In this document: one piece after another, positions 46,337-55,660 of the stretch
Layout of the letters: each line of letters begins with the position of its first letter
Position numbering within the stretch: position 1 is the first letter of the stretch
Source of the DNA: Calothrix anomala FACHB-343
GTDB taxonomy: Bacteria > Cyanobacteriota > Cyanobacteriia > Cyanobacteriales > Nostocaceae
Direction of reading: 5' to 3'
DNA length: 64,000 nt
NCBI RefSeq assembly: GCF_014696435.1
Contig: NZ_JACJQG010000002.1
Location: forward strand, 168,994 to 232,993
Program-made: the position numbers and the translations under genes
Notes under the pieces: generated by a model
Seen by the model: the letters and a program-made list of their open reading frames with translations, nothing else
What the model was told of the DNA's origin: nothing
The model's database searches: none

Positions 46337-46903
46337 GTGACTCAATCAGCCGTGAATCATCATGGGGTAATGGCACAACGCAGTGAACCGACTTATTACA
46401 CCCTGCTAGGACTGCATCCCTCAGCATCAGTAATCGACATCCGTCGTGCTTACCGAGAACTGAGTAAACGTTATCATCCTGATACTACCGATTTACCTGC
46501 TACTCTCGCCACTGCTAAATTTCAGCAACTCAACGAAGCCTACGCTACCTTGAGCAACCCAGAACGCAGGTTAAGTTACGACCTGAAAATTGGCTATTCT
46601 CGCTTTGGCGTGATTAAAGCACCTGCTGATTTAAATCATCCAGTCACAAATCCTTACGACTGGTCAAAATCAGCTTACCTTGATGCCAGCGATCGCCCTC
46701 TCTCATCCGGTGAAATTTTTGCCTTGTTTATTTTGGTGTTGACTTTTTTAGGCTGTTTAATACTCGCGATCGCAATTGGTTTAACGCGGGGTGAAGCTGC
46801 TTTTCAGACACAAATTACACCACTCAATCCCGTCACTCAACAGCAAATTCAGCAAAATTCCCCATCAGCTAGCCTTTGGGAAATGCAAAATTATTATTAT
46901 TAA
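46337..46903 (+). CDS. J-domain protein with C-terminal membrane helix
   Basis: 188 residues if the GTG at 46337 is used; an ATG at 46370 with GGGG upstream gives 177. The J domain starts TYYTLLGLHPSASVIDIRRAYR, with the HPD motif at 47-49 and FQQLNEAYATLSNPERRLSYD. A linker then leads to one helix (about 126-148, IFALFILVLTFLGCLILAIAIG). It would stimulate an Hsp70 at the membrane. The DUF3143 gene follows 19 bp later. The IsrB element ends within 50 bp of the start, so the 5' region may be element-affected. Confidence 0.85.
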   Translation: MTQSAVNHHGVMAQRSEPTYYTLLGLHPSASVIDIRRAYRELSKRYHPDTTDLPATLATAKFQQLNEAYATLSNPERRLSYDLKIGYSRFGVIKAPADLNHPVTNPYDWSKSAYLDASDRPLSSGEIFALFILVLTFLGCLILAIAIGLTRGEAAFQTQITPLNPVTQQQIQQNSPSASLWEMQNYYY

Positions 46904-46922
46904 GTTGGAATTTTAACTAATT

Positions 46923-47195
46923 ATGGCTTTTCTTCCCCCTGATGCTCCCCTGTATAACCATACCCTGCCGCAAATTGAGCAGTGGCTCAAAGACCAAGGC
47001 TGTAAACAAGATGAAACCGAATTACATTGTTGGCATCTAAAACGGCCTAATTGGCAAGCCGACCTCTCTCTTGATGTCGAGCAACTAACAGTGCGCTACA
47101 TCGAAGCCGGAGAAAATCGCCAAGATATCCAACGCGCGTTTAAATACTCCCTCAGCCGCGAAGATATTGAACAGGCGGTTTTTTCAGGCCCGTAA
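46923..47195 (+). CDS. DUF3143 family protein
   Basis: 90 residues: PLYNHTLPQIEQWLKDQGCKQD and LHCWHLKRPNWQADLSLDVEQL are the DUF3143 signature, with a C-terminal FKYSLSREDIEQAVFSGP. Soluble, small, conserved in cyanobacteria, function unknown. Nineteen bp after the J-domain gene, probably co-transcribed. Confidence 0.85.
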   Translation: MAFLPPDAPLYNHTLPQIEQWLKDQGCKQDETELHCWHLKRPNWQADLSLDVEQLTVRYIEAGENRQDIQRAFKYSLSREDIEQAVFSGP

Positions 47196-47197
47196 AT

Positions 47198-47285
47198 TGG
47201 GCATTGGGCATTGGGCATTGGGCATTGGGCAAAAGTCAAATAGAATTGTTAATTTTGAATTTTGAATTTTGAATTTTGAATTGAT
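47198..47285. repeat. Heptamer arrays TTGGGCA and TTTTGAA with a shared linker
   Basis: TTGGGCA units, then AAAAGTCAAATAGAATT, then TTTTGAA units. The same three-part block occurs at 51168-51262, so the linker and both arrays travel as one unit. Confidence 0.9.
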
Positions 47286-47317
47286 TTTGTCCTCCCTGTC
47301 TCCCTCATACCCAATCC

Positions 47318-48067
47318 CTATACACCCCCATACCGCCGTTCCCGTTGCTGGTAAGCAGATAAGGCGCGAGAAAATTCAACGCGGTCAAAATCAGGCCATA
47401 AAGTATCAGTTATATACATTTCTCCATAAGCCATTTGCCAGAGGAGGAAATTAGATAGGCGCATTTCGCCGCTAGTGCGGATTAATAAATCGGGGTCAGC
47501 AATTCCAGCTGTATATAAATGACGTTCAAATACCGCTTCATCAATTTCATCAGGTTGCAGCAGACCTTGCTGAACTTTTTGAGCGATCGCGCGACAAGCT
47601 TGTAAAATTTCCTGTCTGCCGCCATAGTTGGTAGCGACTGTAAAGCGAATGCTGCGATTATCCTTAGTTTCTGCCATTGAACGGGAAATTTCTTCTTGGA
47701 GCGATCGCGGTAGTGCATTCAAATTGCCGACAAATTGAATTTGCACATTTTCCTCTACCATTTCCCGCAATTCTTGGCGTAATACTCTTTGGAATAAAGT
47801 CATCAAAAAATCTACTTCTTCCTGGGGTCTTTTCCAGTTTTCTGTGGAAAAAGCATAAGCTGTTAACGCCTGAATTCCCCAATCTTTGCAACAACGCAGT
47901 AAATCCTTCAGCGCATCTACTCCCCGTTTATGACCCATAATTCGGGGTAGACCTTGACGTTTAGCCCATCGACCATTGCCATCCATAATCACCGCAACGT
48001 GCTTGGGCAAAAGTTCTCGTTTTAAGCCAGGGGGCAAATCTTGTAATTGAGTTTGTTGTGCTGTCAT
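47318..48067 (-). CDS. uppS: Isoprenyl transferase (undecaprenyl diphosphate synthase)
   Basis: 249 residues. The catalytic Asp29 lies in [16 protein letters not shown], followed by [25 protein letters not shown] and the C-terminal [20 protein letters not shown] and TLWPDFD. A cis-prenyltransferase making C55 lipid carrier for wall and glycan synthesis. The start codon overlaps the cdaA stop codon in an ATGA, so the two are translationally coupled. Confidence 0.95.
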   Translation of the reverse strand: MTAQQTQLQDLPPGLKRELLPKHVAVIMDGNGRWAKRQGLPRIMGHKRGVDALKDLLRCCKDWGIQALTAYAFSTENWKRPQEEVDFLMTLFQRVLRQELREMVEENVQIQFVGNLNALPRSLQEEISRSMAETKDNRSIRFTVATNYGGRQEILQACRAIAQKVQQGLLQPDEIDEAVFERHLYTAGIADPDLLIRTSGEMRLSNFLLWQMAYGEMYITDTLWPDFDRVEFSRALSAYQQRERRYGGV

Positions 48068-48987
48068 TTTTTATCTCGAGACGCGGTCGATGGTAATCCG
48101 AATAACCGTGAAACTAGTGCTAATCCCTTAGTACTAATCTGACGACCCAAGCTTAACAAACCAGGCGCTACTGCTTCCCGATCCACCGCTGGGGATAATA
48201 GAGCTTCTAGTGTCTCTTTTAGTTTCCTAATCGTCAGTGGTCTATTGAGAATTCCTCGCTCCGCTAAGGAAATAGAACCAGTTTCTTCTGATACAACGAC
48301 ACAGATGCAATTTTCGACACGCTCAGTAATTCCCATCGCTGCCCGATGGCGTGTACCCAACTGGCGCGAGGCTGTGCGTCCCGAAAGTGGTAAAATTATA
48401 CCCGATGCCACAATCCGTGAGCCACGTATCAAAGTTGCCCCATCATGCAACAAAGTTTTTGGTTGAAATATTGTTTGGATTAATTCTTTAGTCACCTCAG
48501 CATTTAGCCTTACTCCTGGGACAGAAAAATCTCGCTCATCAATGGGGCCTTTTGTTTCTAAAATTAATAAAGCGCCAATCCGATTTTTGGACAGTTCTTT
48601 GACCGCATCAACAATTTCATCAATGACACTATCGGATTTCGGTACTGCCAAACTGGATGGTTGAAACAACTGCCGGAATTCGCCACGACCCAATTGTTCT
48701 AAAAATCGCCGAAATTCTGACTGTAGCGCCACCGCCATTGCTACCGCACAGCCAATTACTAATTTTTCTAGAACGAAATTTAATAATGGTAGCCCCAACT
48801 TATTACTGAGCGCTGAAGCTAACATCAAAATAATAAATCCCCGTACCATCCATAATGTACGGCGCTCACTAATAATAACCAAGATCATATATGTCAGCGC
48901 CAATACGAAGAAAATATCCAGAGTCCCAAGCAGCAAGGACTGCGACCATCCCAGGTTTGTCAGCCATTGCTTCCACCAATCTCTCAT
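48064..48987 (-). CDS. cdaA: Diadenylate cyclase CdaA (DAC domain)
   Basis: 307 residues from the ATG at 48987; an ATG at 49050 lies in a heptamer array and would add 21 unlikely residues. Three membrane helices (about 22-42, 48-64, 66-88) precede the DAC domain with DGA (182-184, LLHDGATLI) and RHR (213-215, [10 protein letters not shown]), the catalytic signatures. It makes c-di-AMP from two ATP at the membrane. The gene overlaps uppS by 4 bp and follows lysA, linking second-messenger synthesis to wall precursor genes by position. Confidence 0.93.
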   Translation of the reverse strand: MRDWWKQWLTNLGWSQSLLLGTLDIFFVLALTYMILVIISERRTLWMVRGFIILMLASALSNKLGLPLLNFVLEKLVIGCAVAMAVALQSEFRRFLEQLGRGEFRQLFQPSSLAVPKSDSVIDEIVDAVKELSKNRIGALLILETKGPIDERDFSVPGVRLNAEVTKELIQTIFQPKTLLHDGATLIRGSRIVASGIILPLSGRTASRQLGTRHRAAMGITERVENCICVVVSEETGSISLAERGILNRPLTIRKLKETLEALLSPAVDREAVAPGLLSLGRQISTKGLALVSRLFGLPSTASRDKK

Positions 48988-49030
48988 GACATCTGGATTA
49001 CTATTTTGCCTCGAAATACAGCGATCTAAT

Positions 49031-49137
49031 AGTCCAGAGTCAATAGTCAATAGTCAAGAGTTGATATCGATCAACTCTGGACTTTGAACTTTAGACCTTG
49101 GACTTTGGACTTTGGACTTTGGATTTTAGATTTTAGA
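49031..49137. repeat. Heptamer repeats and palindrome between lysA and cdaA
   Basis: AGTCCAGAGT pairs with ACTCTGGACT, and GAGTTGAT / ATCAACTC form an inner palindrome at 49058-49077. TTGGACT units follow up to the lysA stop codon. A long hairpin here could separate lysA from cdaA-uppS expression. Confidence 0.75.
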
Positions 49138-50523
49138 CTATTTTTTCAGTCTTTCTGGTAGGCAATCTTGTCGGATCAAGTCTTGATATGTTTCGCGCTG
49201 CAAAAACAAATTTGCTTCGCCGTTAGCAACCACAACTGCTGCCGGTCTGGACAAGCGATTATAGTTAGATGCCATACTGTAATTGTAAGCACCTGTTCCC
49301 ATAACTACGAGAATATCCCCTGGTTCCGTTTTTGGTAGTTGGGCATTTTTAATTAAAATATCCCCGGATTCACAATGCTTACCAGCAATTGTGACAGTTT
49401 CTGTTAAGGGAGCAGACATTTTATTAGCTACTACAGCTCGGTATTGTGACTGATAGGTAATTGGTCGGGGATTATCCGACATACCGCCATCAACAGCCAC
49501 GTAGGTACGAATTTCGGGAACAACTTTAACTGAACCAATAGTGTAAGCCGTGACGCAAGCTGTGGCAACTAGCGATCGCCCTGGTTCACATAATAACTTA
49601 GGTAAAGGTAGATTCGCTTGAGTGCAAGCTGTTTGCACTACTTCACAAATCGCTTTCACCCACTCGTCAATGCTAGGAGGATCGTCCGATTCTACGTACC
49701 GGATGCCTAAACCACCTCCGACATTTAACTCTGTCACATTTAAACCATACTTAGCTGCATCTTGCAACCACTGCACCATCACCGCCGCTAAATCTTGATG
49801 GGGTTGACGCTCAAAAATTTGCGAACCAATATGAGCGTGTAAGCCTACGCAGTTCAACGCCGCAGTATGCTGACTGACAAAGGTAAAAACCTCATCTAAA
49901 TCGTTGGGATCGAAACCAAATTTACTGTCTAAGTGCCCTGTACGAATATATTCGTGGGTATGACACTCGATACCTGGTGTCAATCGCAACATAATGCGGA
50001 TAGGCCCAGAGTCGGCTAATTCCACCAAAGTCTTTAACTCATACCAGTTATCCACCACAATAGTGGCACCAGATTCAATCGCTAAAGTTAACTCAGAGCG
50101 AGATTTATTATTACCGTGGAGATAGATTTTTTCCGGGTTCATCCCCGCAGTCAGAGCGGTGTATAATTCTCCCCCAGATACAACATCAATGCCTAAGCCT
50201 TCAGACGCAACAATCGCGCAAATTGCTAGACAATTCCAAGCTTTAGAAGCATAAAGTACCTGAGATTCCCCTTGATAATATTGCTTGAAACCATCTCGAT
50301 ATTGCTGACAAGCCAAACGCAGGGTTTCTTCATCTAAAATATATAAAGGCGAACCAAACTGCTGCACCAGGGTTGTGATATCACACCCACCAATTTCCAA
50401 GCAGCCATGACTATTTACTCTAGCCGTCAAGGGAAGGAGTTCTTGATTGGGCGAAGTGTTACGCCTTAAAGGTAAATATTGACTACCAGCATTTTGAACC
50501 CCAATAGGGTGAGTCGATACCAT
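49138..50523 (-). CDS. lysA: Diaminopimelate decarboxylase
   Basis: 461 residues, PLP-dependent fold-III enzyme. The PLP Lys94 lies in VLYASKAWNC, then LHGNNKS, RLTPGIECHTHEYI, LHAHIGSQI, ELNVGGGLGIRY, CEPGRSLV, GGMSDNPRP and the active-site Cys motif CESGD. It makes lysine from meso-diaminopimelate. The N-terminal 40 residues are an extension common in cyanobacterial LysA. It lies upstream of cdaA and divergent from the GNAT gene 38 bp away. Confidence 0.95.
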   Translation of the reverse strand: MVSTHPIGVQNAGSQYLPLRRNTSPNQELLPLTARVNSHGCLEIGGCDITTLVQQFGSPLYILDEETLRLACQQYRDGFKQYYQGESQVLYASKAWNCLAICAIVASEGLGIDVVSGGELYTALTAGMNPEKIYLHGNNKSRSELTLAIESGATIVVDNWYELKTLVELADSGPIRIMLRLTPGIECHTHEYIRTGHLDSKFGFDPNDLDEVFTFVSQHTAALNCVGLHAHIGSQIFERQPHQDLAAVMVQWLQDAAKYGLNVTELNVGGGLGIRYVESDDPPSIDEWVKAICEVVQTACTQANLPLPKLLCEPGRSLVATACVTAYTIGSVKVVPEIRTYVAVDGGMSDNPRPITYQSQYRAVVANKMSAPLTETVTIAGKHCESGDILIKNAQLPKTEPGDILVVMGTGAYNYSMASNYNRLSRPAAVVVANGEANLFLQRETYQDLIRQDCLPERLKK

Positions 50524-50561
50524 AACTATAAGAGTTGTCCTTGTTCAAATTATGGGCGTGA

Positions 50562-51167
50562 GTGAGTCTCCCGATTCCCAGTTTACAAAGGGTTTGTAAT
50601 CTTATTCAAATAAATGTGATCTTATTAGACTTAAAACTTCAACCACTGACATCAGAAGATCTGAGTGCAGTGCTAGAACTAGATAAAGCCTGTTTTGGCG
50701 GACTTTGGACTTTAGAGGGCTACCAACGAGAGATGGATAGTCCTAACAGCGATTTGCTGGGTTTATTTTCCCCAGTCTCCAGCTTGAAGTTGCTGGGGAT
50801 GGGTTGTTTTTGGTCAATTTTAGAAGAAGCCCACATTACAATTTTGGCAGTACATCCCCAATATCACTATCAAGGTTTGGGACAAGCTTTACTCTATTCC
50901 CTCCTCAAGACAGCTAGCGATCGCGGTTTGGAGCGAGCCACCCTTGAAGTTAGGGCTTCCAATTTAGCGGCTATATCTTTATATCAAAAATTTGGCTTCA
51001 AAACAGCTGGCAGAAGGCGGCGTTACTATCAAGATAATGGCGAAGACGCTTTAATTCTGTGGCGTGGCGATCTCCAACAGCCCGAATTTCAACCCGCTTT
51101 ACAGGAATGGGAAAAAATGGTGAGCGATCGCCTGGCTAAATCCGCTTGGCAGTTGGTATTTGCTTAA
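50562..51167 (+). CDS. rimI: Ribosomal-protein-alanine acetyltransferase-like GNAT protein (RimI)
   Basis: 201 residues from the GTG at 50562; another GTG at 50616 would shorten it by 18 and may be the true start. The GNAT fold shows LQPLTSEDLSAVLELDKACF, the acetyl-CoA loop VHPQYHYQGLGQALL and EVRASNLAAISLYQKFGF, very like RimI. It would acetylate the N-terminal Ala of S18 or a similar substrate. Divergent from lysA with only 38 bp between, so the promoters overlap. Confidence 0.82.
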   Translation: MSLPIPSLQRVCNLIQINVILLDLKLQPLTSEDLSAVLELDKACFGGLWTLEGYQREMDSPNSDLLGLFSPVSSLKLLGMGCFWSILEEAHITILAVHPQYHYQGLGQALLYSLLKTASDRGLERATLEVRASNLAAISLYQKFGFKTAGRRRRYYQDNGEDALILWRGDLQQPEFQPALQEWEKMVSDRLAKSAWQLVFA

Positions 51168-51262
51168 TTGGGCATGGGGCATGGGGCATTGGGCATGGGG
51201 CATAGGGAAAAAGTCAAATAGAATTCTTAATTTTGAATTTTGAATTTTGAATTTTGAATTGT
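51168..51262. repeat. TTGGGCA-type and TTTTGAA-type arrays with shared linker, second copy
   Basis: Same composite as at 47198: GGGCAT heptamers, AAAAGTCAAATAGAATT, then four TTTTGAA units. Confidence 0.9.
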
Positions 51263-51662
51263 TTCCCCCCTACTTCCCTTCAAGCCAGCTTTATCAAAAA
51301 AACACATTTTCTTTAAAGAACTTTCATGAGTATTATTTATTTTTTTAAGATTTTAAATTTAAAAAACAAATAAAATATTCATAATTCTTGACTTAGCTAG
51401 CCATATATGTTAAGAATAAATGTTTGGAAGTGGTTGAAAAACAGACTTCCGGTGTTTTTTGGTGGGAAATTATCGCTAAAAACGCTGGTTATCTTGTTCT
51501 CCTCAGTACAACAGCCACACAAAAGTAGTAAATATTCGGGAATTACACCATCAAATTGGGTGATGTCTCTAGGATGTCTTGATTTTTTGATACAGATATC
51601 CTAAACCTTAGCCTGTGCTAAAATCAGCGTACCGGCACGACGCAGGTGATGGGAAAAATGCC
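51263..51662. other. clpC upstream region
   Basis: About 400 bp, AT-rich at the left. A 65-codon frame at 51407 has no family resemblance and is not called. It probably holds the clpC promoter; no known operator such as a CIRCE element was found. Confidence 0.45.
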
Positions 51663-54131
51663 ATGTTTGAACGCTTCACAGAAAAAGCTATTAAAGTAAT
51701 CATGCTGGCCCAAGAAGAGGCCCGCCGTTTAGGCCACAATTTCGTCGGCACTGAGCAGATCCTCCTGGGTCTGATTGGTGAAGGGACGGGAGTGGCGGCC
51801 AAGGTGCTGAAATCAATGGGCGTCAATCTCAAAGATGCCCGAATTGAAGTAGAAAAAATCATAGGCCGGGGTTCAGGCTTTGTCGCGGTGGAAATTCCAT
51901 TTACACCAAGGGCAAAGCGAGTTCTGGAACTATCCTTAGAAGAAGCGCGCCAATTAGGCCATAACTACATTGGCACCGAGCATCTCCTGTTGGGCCTGAT
52001 CCGGGAAGGGGAAGGTGTAGCAGCTAGGGTGCTAGAAAACCTCGGCGTGGATCTATCTAAGGTAAGAACCCAAGTCATTCGCATGTTGGGAGAAACAGCC
52101 GAAGTTTCGCCGGGTGGATCGTCCAGCCGTACCAAAACCCCAACTTTGGATGAATTTGGCTCAAACCTGACCCAAATGGCAACGGACAACAAACTCGATC
52201 CTGTGGTGGGACGCGCCAAAGAAATCGAGCGAGTTATTCAGATTTTGGGACGCCGGACAAAAAATAACCCAGTGCTGATCGGCGAACCAGGGGTTGGTAA
52301 AACAGCGATCGCGGAAGGTCTAGCGAGCCGCATAGCCAACAAAGATGTCCCCGACATCCTGGAAGATAAGCGCGTAGTCACTCTGGATATTGGCTTGCTG
52401 GTAGCAGGTACCAAGTACCGGGGTGAATTTGAAGAACGCCTGAAGAAAATCATGGACGAAATTCGTCAGGCGGGTAACGTCATTCTCGTGATTGACGAAG
52501 TACACACCCTGATTGGTGCAGGTGCAGCAGAAGGCGCAATCGACGCCGCAAATATCCTCAAGCCAGCCTTGGCTAGAGGTGAATTGCAGTGCATTGGCGC
52601 AACAACCCTCGATGAATACCGCAAACACATCGAGCGCGATGCCGCCTTAGAACGACGCTTCCAACCAGTCATGGTGGGCGAACCCTCAGTTGATGAAACA
52701 ATTGAGATTTTGTACGGTCTGCGCGATCGCTACGAACAACACCACAAGCTGAAAATCTCCGATGAAGCTTTAGTAGCGGCGGCGAAATTATCAGATCGTT
52801 ATATTAGCGATCGCTATCTCCCAGACAAAGCCATCGACTTAATCGATGAAGCAGGTTCCAGAGTCCGGTTGATTAACTCCCAGCTACCACCCGCAGCCAA
52901 AGAGTTAGACAAAGAACTGCGCCAAATCTTAAAAGAAAAAGATGATGCAGTTCGCTCCCAAGACTTTGACCGAGCTGGGGAATTGCGCGATCGCGAAATG
53001 GAAATCAAAGCCGAAATCCGGGCGATCGCTCAAAGCAAAACCAATGCTTCTGGTAACGAAGGTTTAGAACCAGTCGTTACAGAAGAAGACATCGCCCACA
53101 TCGTCGCCTCCTGGACTGGCGTTCCGGTGAATAAACTCACCGAATCCGAATCCGAGAAGCTGTTGCACATGGAAGACACCTTACATCAGCGTCTCATTGG
53201 TCAAGAAGATGCTGTCAAGGCCGTTTCCCGCGCAATTCGCCGCGCTCGTGTCGGTTTGAAGAATCCCAATCGACCAATCGCCAGCTTTGTCTTCTCAGGC
53301 CCCACTGGTGTTGGTAAAACCGAATTGGCAAAATCCTTGGCTTCTTACTTCTTCGGTTCCGAAGAAGCCATGATCCGTTTGGATATGTCCGAATACATGG
53401 AGCGTCACACCGTCAGCAAACTGATCGGTTCACCTCCAGGTTACGTTGGCTACAACGAAGGTGGTCAGCTAACCGAAGCAGTCAGACGCAGACCTTATAC
53501 AGTGGTGCTATTCGACGAAATCGAAAAAGCCCACCCCGATGTCTTTAACATGCTGCTGCAAATTTTAGAAGACGGTCGTTTAACCGATGCTAAAGGTCGC
53601 ACCGTTGACTTTAAGAATACCTTGCTGATTTTGACATCTAACATCGGTTCTAAGGTTATTGAAAAAGGTGGTGGCGGTATCGGCTTCGAGTTTGCTGATG
53701 ATGCTAGCGAATCGCAATACAACCGCATTCGCTCCTTGGTGAACGAAGAACTGAAGCAATACTTCCGTCCAGAATTCCTCAACCGTCTAGACGAAATTAT
53801 CGTCTTCCGTCAGTTGAGCAAAGCCGAAGTTACCGAAATCGCCGACATCATGCTCAAAGAAGTATTTGGTCGCCTGACCGAAAAAGGTATCACCTTAGAA
53901 GTCACCGATCGCTTCAAAGACCGCCTCATTCAAGAAGGCTACAGCCCCAGCTACGGCGCAAGACCATTACGTCGAGCAATTATGCGCTTGTTAGAAGATA
54001 GCTTGGCTGAAGAGATTCTCTCTGGTCGCATTAAAGATGGCGATATAGCGCTGGTTGACGTTGATGAAAACGGTAACGTTCAAGTCAGTTCGCAACAGCG
54101 TCGAGAATTGTTATCTCAAGGCGTTGAGTAA
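51663..54131 (+). CDS. clpC: ATP-dependent Clp protease ATP-binding subunit ClpC
   Basis: 822 residues from the ATG at 51663 ([20 protein letters not shown]); a GTG 48 bp upstream is in frame but adds unrelated residues. Two N-terminal repeats (about 1-145), first AAA+ module with [13 protein letters not shown], a middle UVR-type coiled segment ([20 protein letters not shown]), second AAA+ module with [13 protein letters not shown], and the ClpP-binding loop region around [14 protein letters not shown]. It unfolds substrates for ClpP and is essential in cyanobacteria studied. A strong terminator follows. Codon use is biased as in highly expressed genes. Confidence 0.96.
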   Translation: MFERFTEKAIKVIMLAQEEARRLGHNFVGTEQILLGLIGEGTGVAAKVLKSMGVNLKDARIEVEKIIGRGSGFVAVEIPFTPRAKRVLELSLEEARQLGHNYIGTEHLLLGLIREGEGVAARVLENLGVDLSKVRTQVIRMLGETAEVSPGGSSSRTKTPTLDEFGSNLTQMATDNKLDPVVGRAKEIERVIQILGRRTKNNPVLIGEPGVGKTAIAEGLASRIANKDVPDILEDKRVVTLDIGLLVAGTKYRGEFEERLKKIMDEIRQAGNVILVIDEVHTLIGAGAAEGAIDAANILKPALARGELQCIGATTLDEYRKHIERDAALERRFQPVMVGEPSVDETIEILYGLRDRYEQHHKLKISDEALVAAAKLSDRYISDRYLPDKAIDLIDEAGSRVRLINSQLPPAAKELDKELRQILKEKDDAVRSQDFDRAGELRDREMEIKAEIRAIAQSKTNASGNEGLEPVVTEEDIAHIVASWTGVPVNKLTESESEKLLHMEDTLHQRLIGQEDAVKAVSRAIRRARVGLKNPNRPIASFVFSGPTGVGKTELAKSLASYFFGSEEAMIRLDMSEYMERHTVSKLIGSPPGYVGYNEGGQLTEAVRRRPYTVVLFDEIEKAHPDVFNMLLQILEDGRLTDAKGRTVDFKNTLLILTSNIGSKVIEKGGGGIGFEFADDASESQYNRIRSLVNEELKQYFRPEFLNRLDEIIVFRQLSKAEVTEIADIMLKEVFGRLTEKGITLEVTDRFKDRLIQEGYSPSYGARPLRRAIMRLLEDSLAEEILSGRIKDGDIALVDVDENGNVQVSSQQRRELLSQGVE

Positions 54132-54179
54132 GATTTAAAATTTCCGATTTGAGATAAAACTCAAATTTAAAAATTCAAG

Positions 54180-54210
54180 CGGTAGAGTATTAATTACTCT
54201 ACCGTTTTTT
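54180..54210 (+). terminator. Rho-independent terminator of clpC
   Basis: Perfect 10-bp stem CGGTAGAGTA / TACTCTACCG, 5-nt loop, six T. Confidence 0.93.
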
Positions 54211-54280
54211 GTTGTTATTACAATTTCTGAAGTGGGAATAGATAAAATAAAGAACAGCCTGGAAATTAAATAAGGTAAAT

Positions 54281-54598
54281 ATGACCAAAACAAAGCCTAT
54301 TCGCCGTCGTCACCAAGGTAGGATTTTTCCAGAATTTCAAATTCCACTAGAAGAATTAGCTAGGCGGGAAGCAGAAAAAAATGCTCGTGGGCAAAAAGCT
54401 CGGATTATTTTTGATCGAGTTTGTCCGCAATTAATAGATGAACATTACAATTGGTTTATTTTAATTGAACCAAACAGTGGTGATTATTTTATTGATCGTG
54501 ATGAGGATGTTGCTGACAAAAAAGCGCGGGAAAAATATCCTAATAGCTGGCTCGTTACATTCCGTCTCAATGAAACAGGCACTTGTGGACGGATATGA
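54281..54598 (+). CDS. Hypothetical protein, first gene of a two-gene module
   Basis: 105 residues, charged (EELARREAEKNARGQKARIIFD), ending in PNSGDYFIDRDEDVADKKAREK and WLVTFRLNETGTCGRI. Not recognised. It overlaps the next gene by 4 bp (ATGA), indicating translational coupling. Size and layout recall toxin-antitoxin pairs but no toxin motif is seen. Confidence 0.6.
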   Translation: MTKTKPIRRRHQGRIFPEFQIPLEELARREAEKNARGQKARIIFDRVCPQLIDEHYNWFILIEPNSGDYFIDRDEDVADKKAREKYPNSWLVTFRLNETGTCGRI

Positions 54599-54963
54599 TT
54601 TCAGGTAGGTTTGGTGAAATTGGGGAGCTAATTTTTGAAATAGAGATTATTTCAGTTGATGGAGATAGCTATCCAATCGAAGTTTTACTAGACACAGGAT
54701 TTACATCTGGTTGGTTGGCGCTGGATATACAAGACGCTGAAAGTATAGAGTGGCGTTTAATTGAACGTAATAGCACTATGCAAATGGTGCGGGGTGAGGC
54801 TTTTTTTGATATCTATGAAGGCAAGGTGAAATTGGATGAGCAGGAGTATATAATTCCTGTTTTAGCTGCCGATGGAATTCCTGAGCCTCTATTAGGTTTA
54901 CAATGGCTGAGAATCTTGCCATTATCTGTAAATTCTTCAACAGGAATTTTGACACTAGGGTAA
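54595..54963 (+). CDS. Retropepsin-like aspartic protease fold protein
   Basis: 122 residues from the ATG at 54595 overlapping the previous stop. VDGDSYPIEVLLDTGFTSGWLAL holds the DTG motif of clan AA proteases, with F in place of the usual A/S after DTG, and a later hydrophobic GLQWLRILP strand equivalent to the flap/ILG region. A single-domain protein that would act as a dimer. Protease activity is unproven. Confidence 0.65.
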   Translation: MISGRFGEIGELIFEIEIISVDGDSYPIEVLLDTGFTSGWLALDIQDAESIEWRLIERNSTMQMVRGEAFFDIYEGKVKLDEQEYIIPVLAADGIPEPLLGLQWLRILPLSVNSSTGILTLG

Positions 54964-55039
54964 AAGTAAGTTGAATTAATTTACCGCAATCATCAACAAT
55001 ATTCCTGATGTTGCTGCTTTGTATCTTAAAATTTAAACA

Positions 55040-55654
55040 ATGTCAATTTACAAAACTATACTTTGGTTCAATAGCTTAAGTTTATTACTAATAATTATTC
55101 TCATATTTGCTACTAAAGCATTTGATATCTCAGCAGGCGGATTATTTTTACCTCCTCCGGCTCCCCAATATCCTAGCGCTGGTTTATTAACACATACTTT
55201 TCAACTATTATGTTGTGTACCTCCGTTAGTATGTGCTTTTAGTTTTGCATTGTTGCAAAAAATAAAACCTAACGGTAAAAACAATAAATTTCTTCTTTTT
55301 TCAGCATTGTTAACAGCAGGATTTTTAATTAATGAGATTTATCGAATTCACATTACTGCTTTACAATTTGGTATTCCTAAGTTAGGAACTGTTTTCATTT
55401 ATGCTACTATTGGCATTGCCTATGGATTAACTTTTAGAAAACAATTAAAATCAACACAATATTTTACACTTATAGCTGGCTTAGGTTTATTAGCTATTGC
55501 TATTACAGTAGACTCACTCAAATTGAGTGGTAATAGTATTCCTAGTCTGCTTGAGGGTATACCTAAGTTATTTAGTGGATTGAATGTGGCGCTTTATTAT
55601 TGGTTTGTCTGCTATCAAGAAGTTCTAAATTCACTACATTTGGAAAAAAAATAA
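55040..55654 (+). CDS. Hypothetical polytopic membrane protein
   Basis: 204 residues with about six hydrophobic helices (about 8-24, 48-68, 81-97, 112-127, 137-154 and 178-192). Not recognised. Its stop is 7 bp from the convergent fdhD stop. Confidence 0.6.
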   Translation: MSIYKTILWFNSLSLLLIIILIFATKAFDISAGGLFLPPPAPQYPSAGLLTHTFQLLCCVPPLVCAFSFALLQKIKPNGKNNKFLLFSALLTAGFLINEIYRIHITALQFGIPKLGTVFIYATIGIAYGLTFRKQLKSTQYFTLIAGLGLLAIAITVDSLKLSGNSIPSLLEGIPKLFSGLNVALYYWFVCYQEVLNSLHLEKK

Positions 55655-55660
55655 CAATTT

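Noticed and set aside
48988-49050. Longer N-terminus for CdaA
   Set aside because: The upstream ATG is inside a TTGACTA-type heptamer array and the added residues do not resemble the family.
51407-51604. 65-codon frame upstream of clpC
   Set aside because: No family resemblance, no ribosome binding site, and it lies in the likely clpC promoter region.
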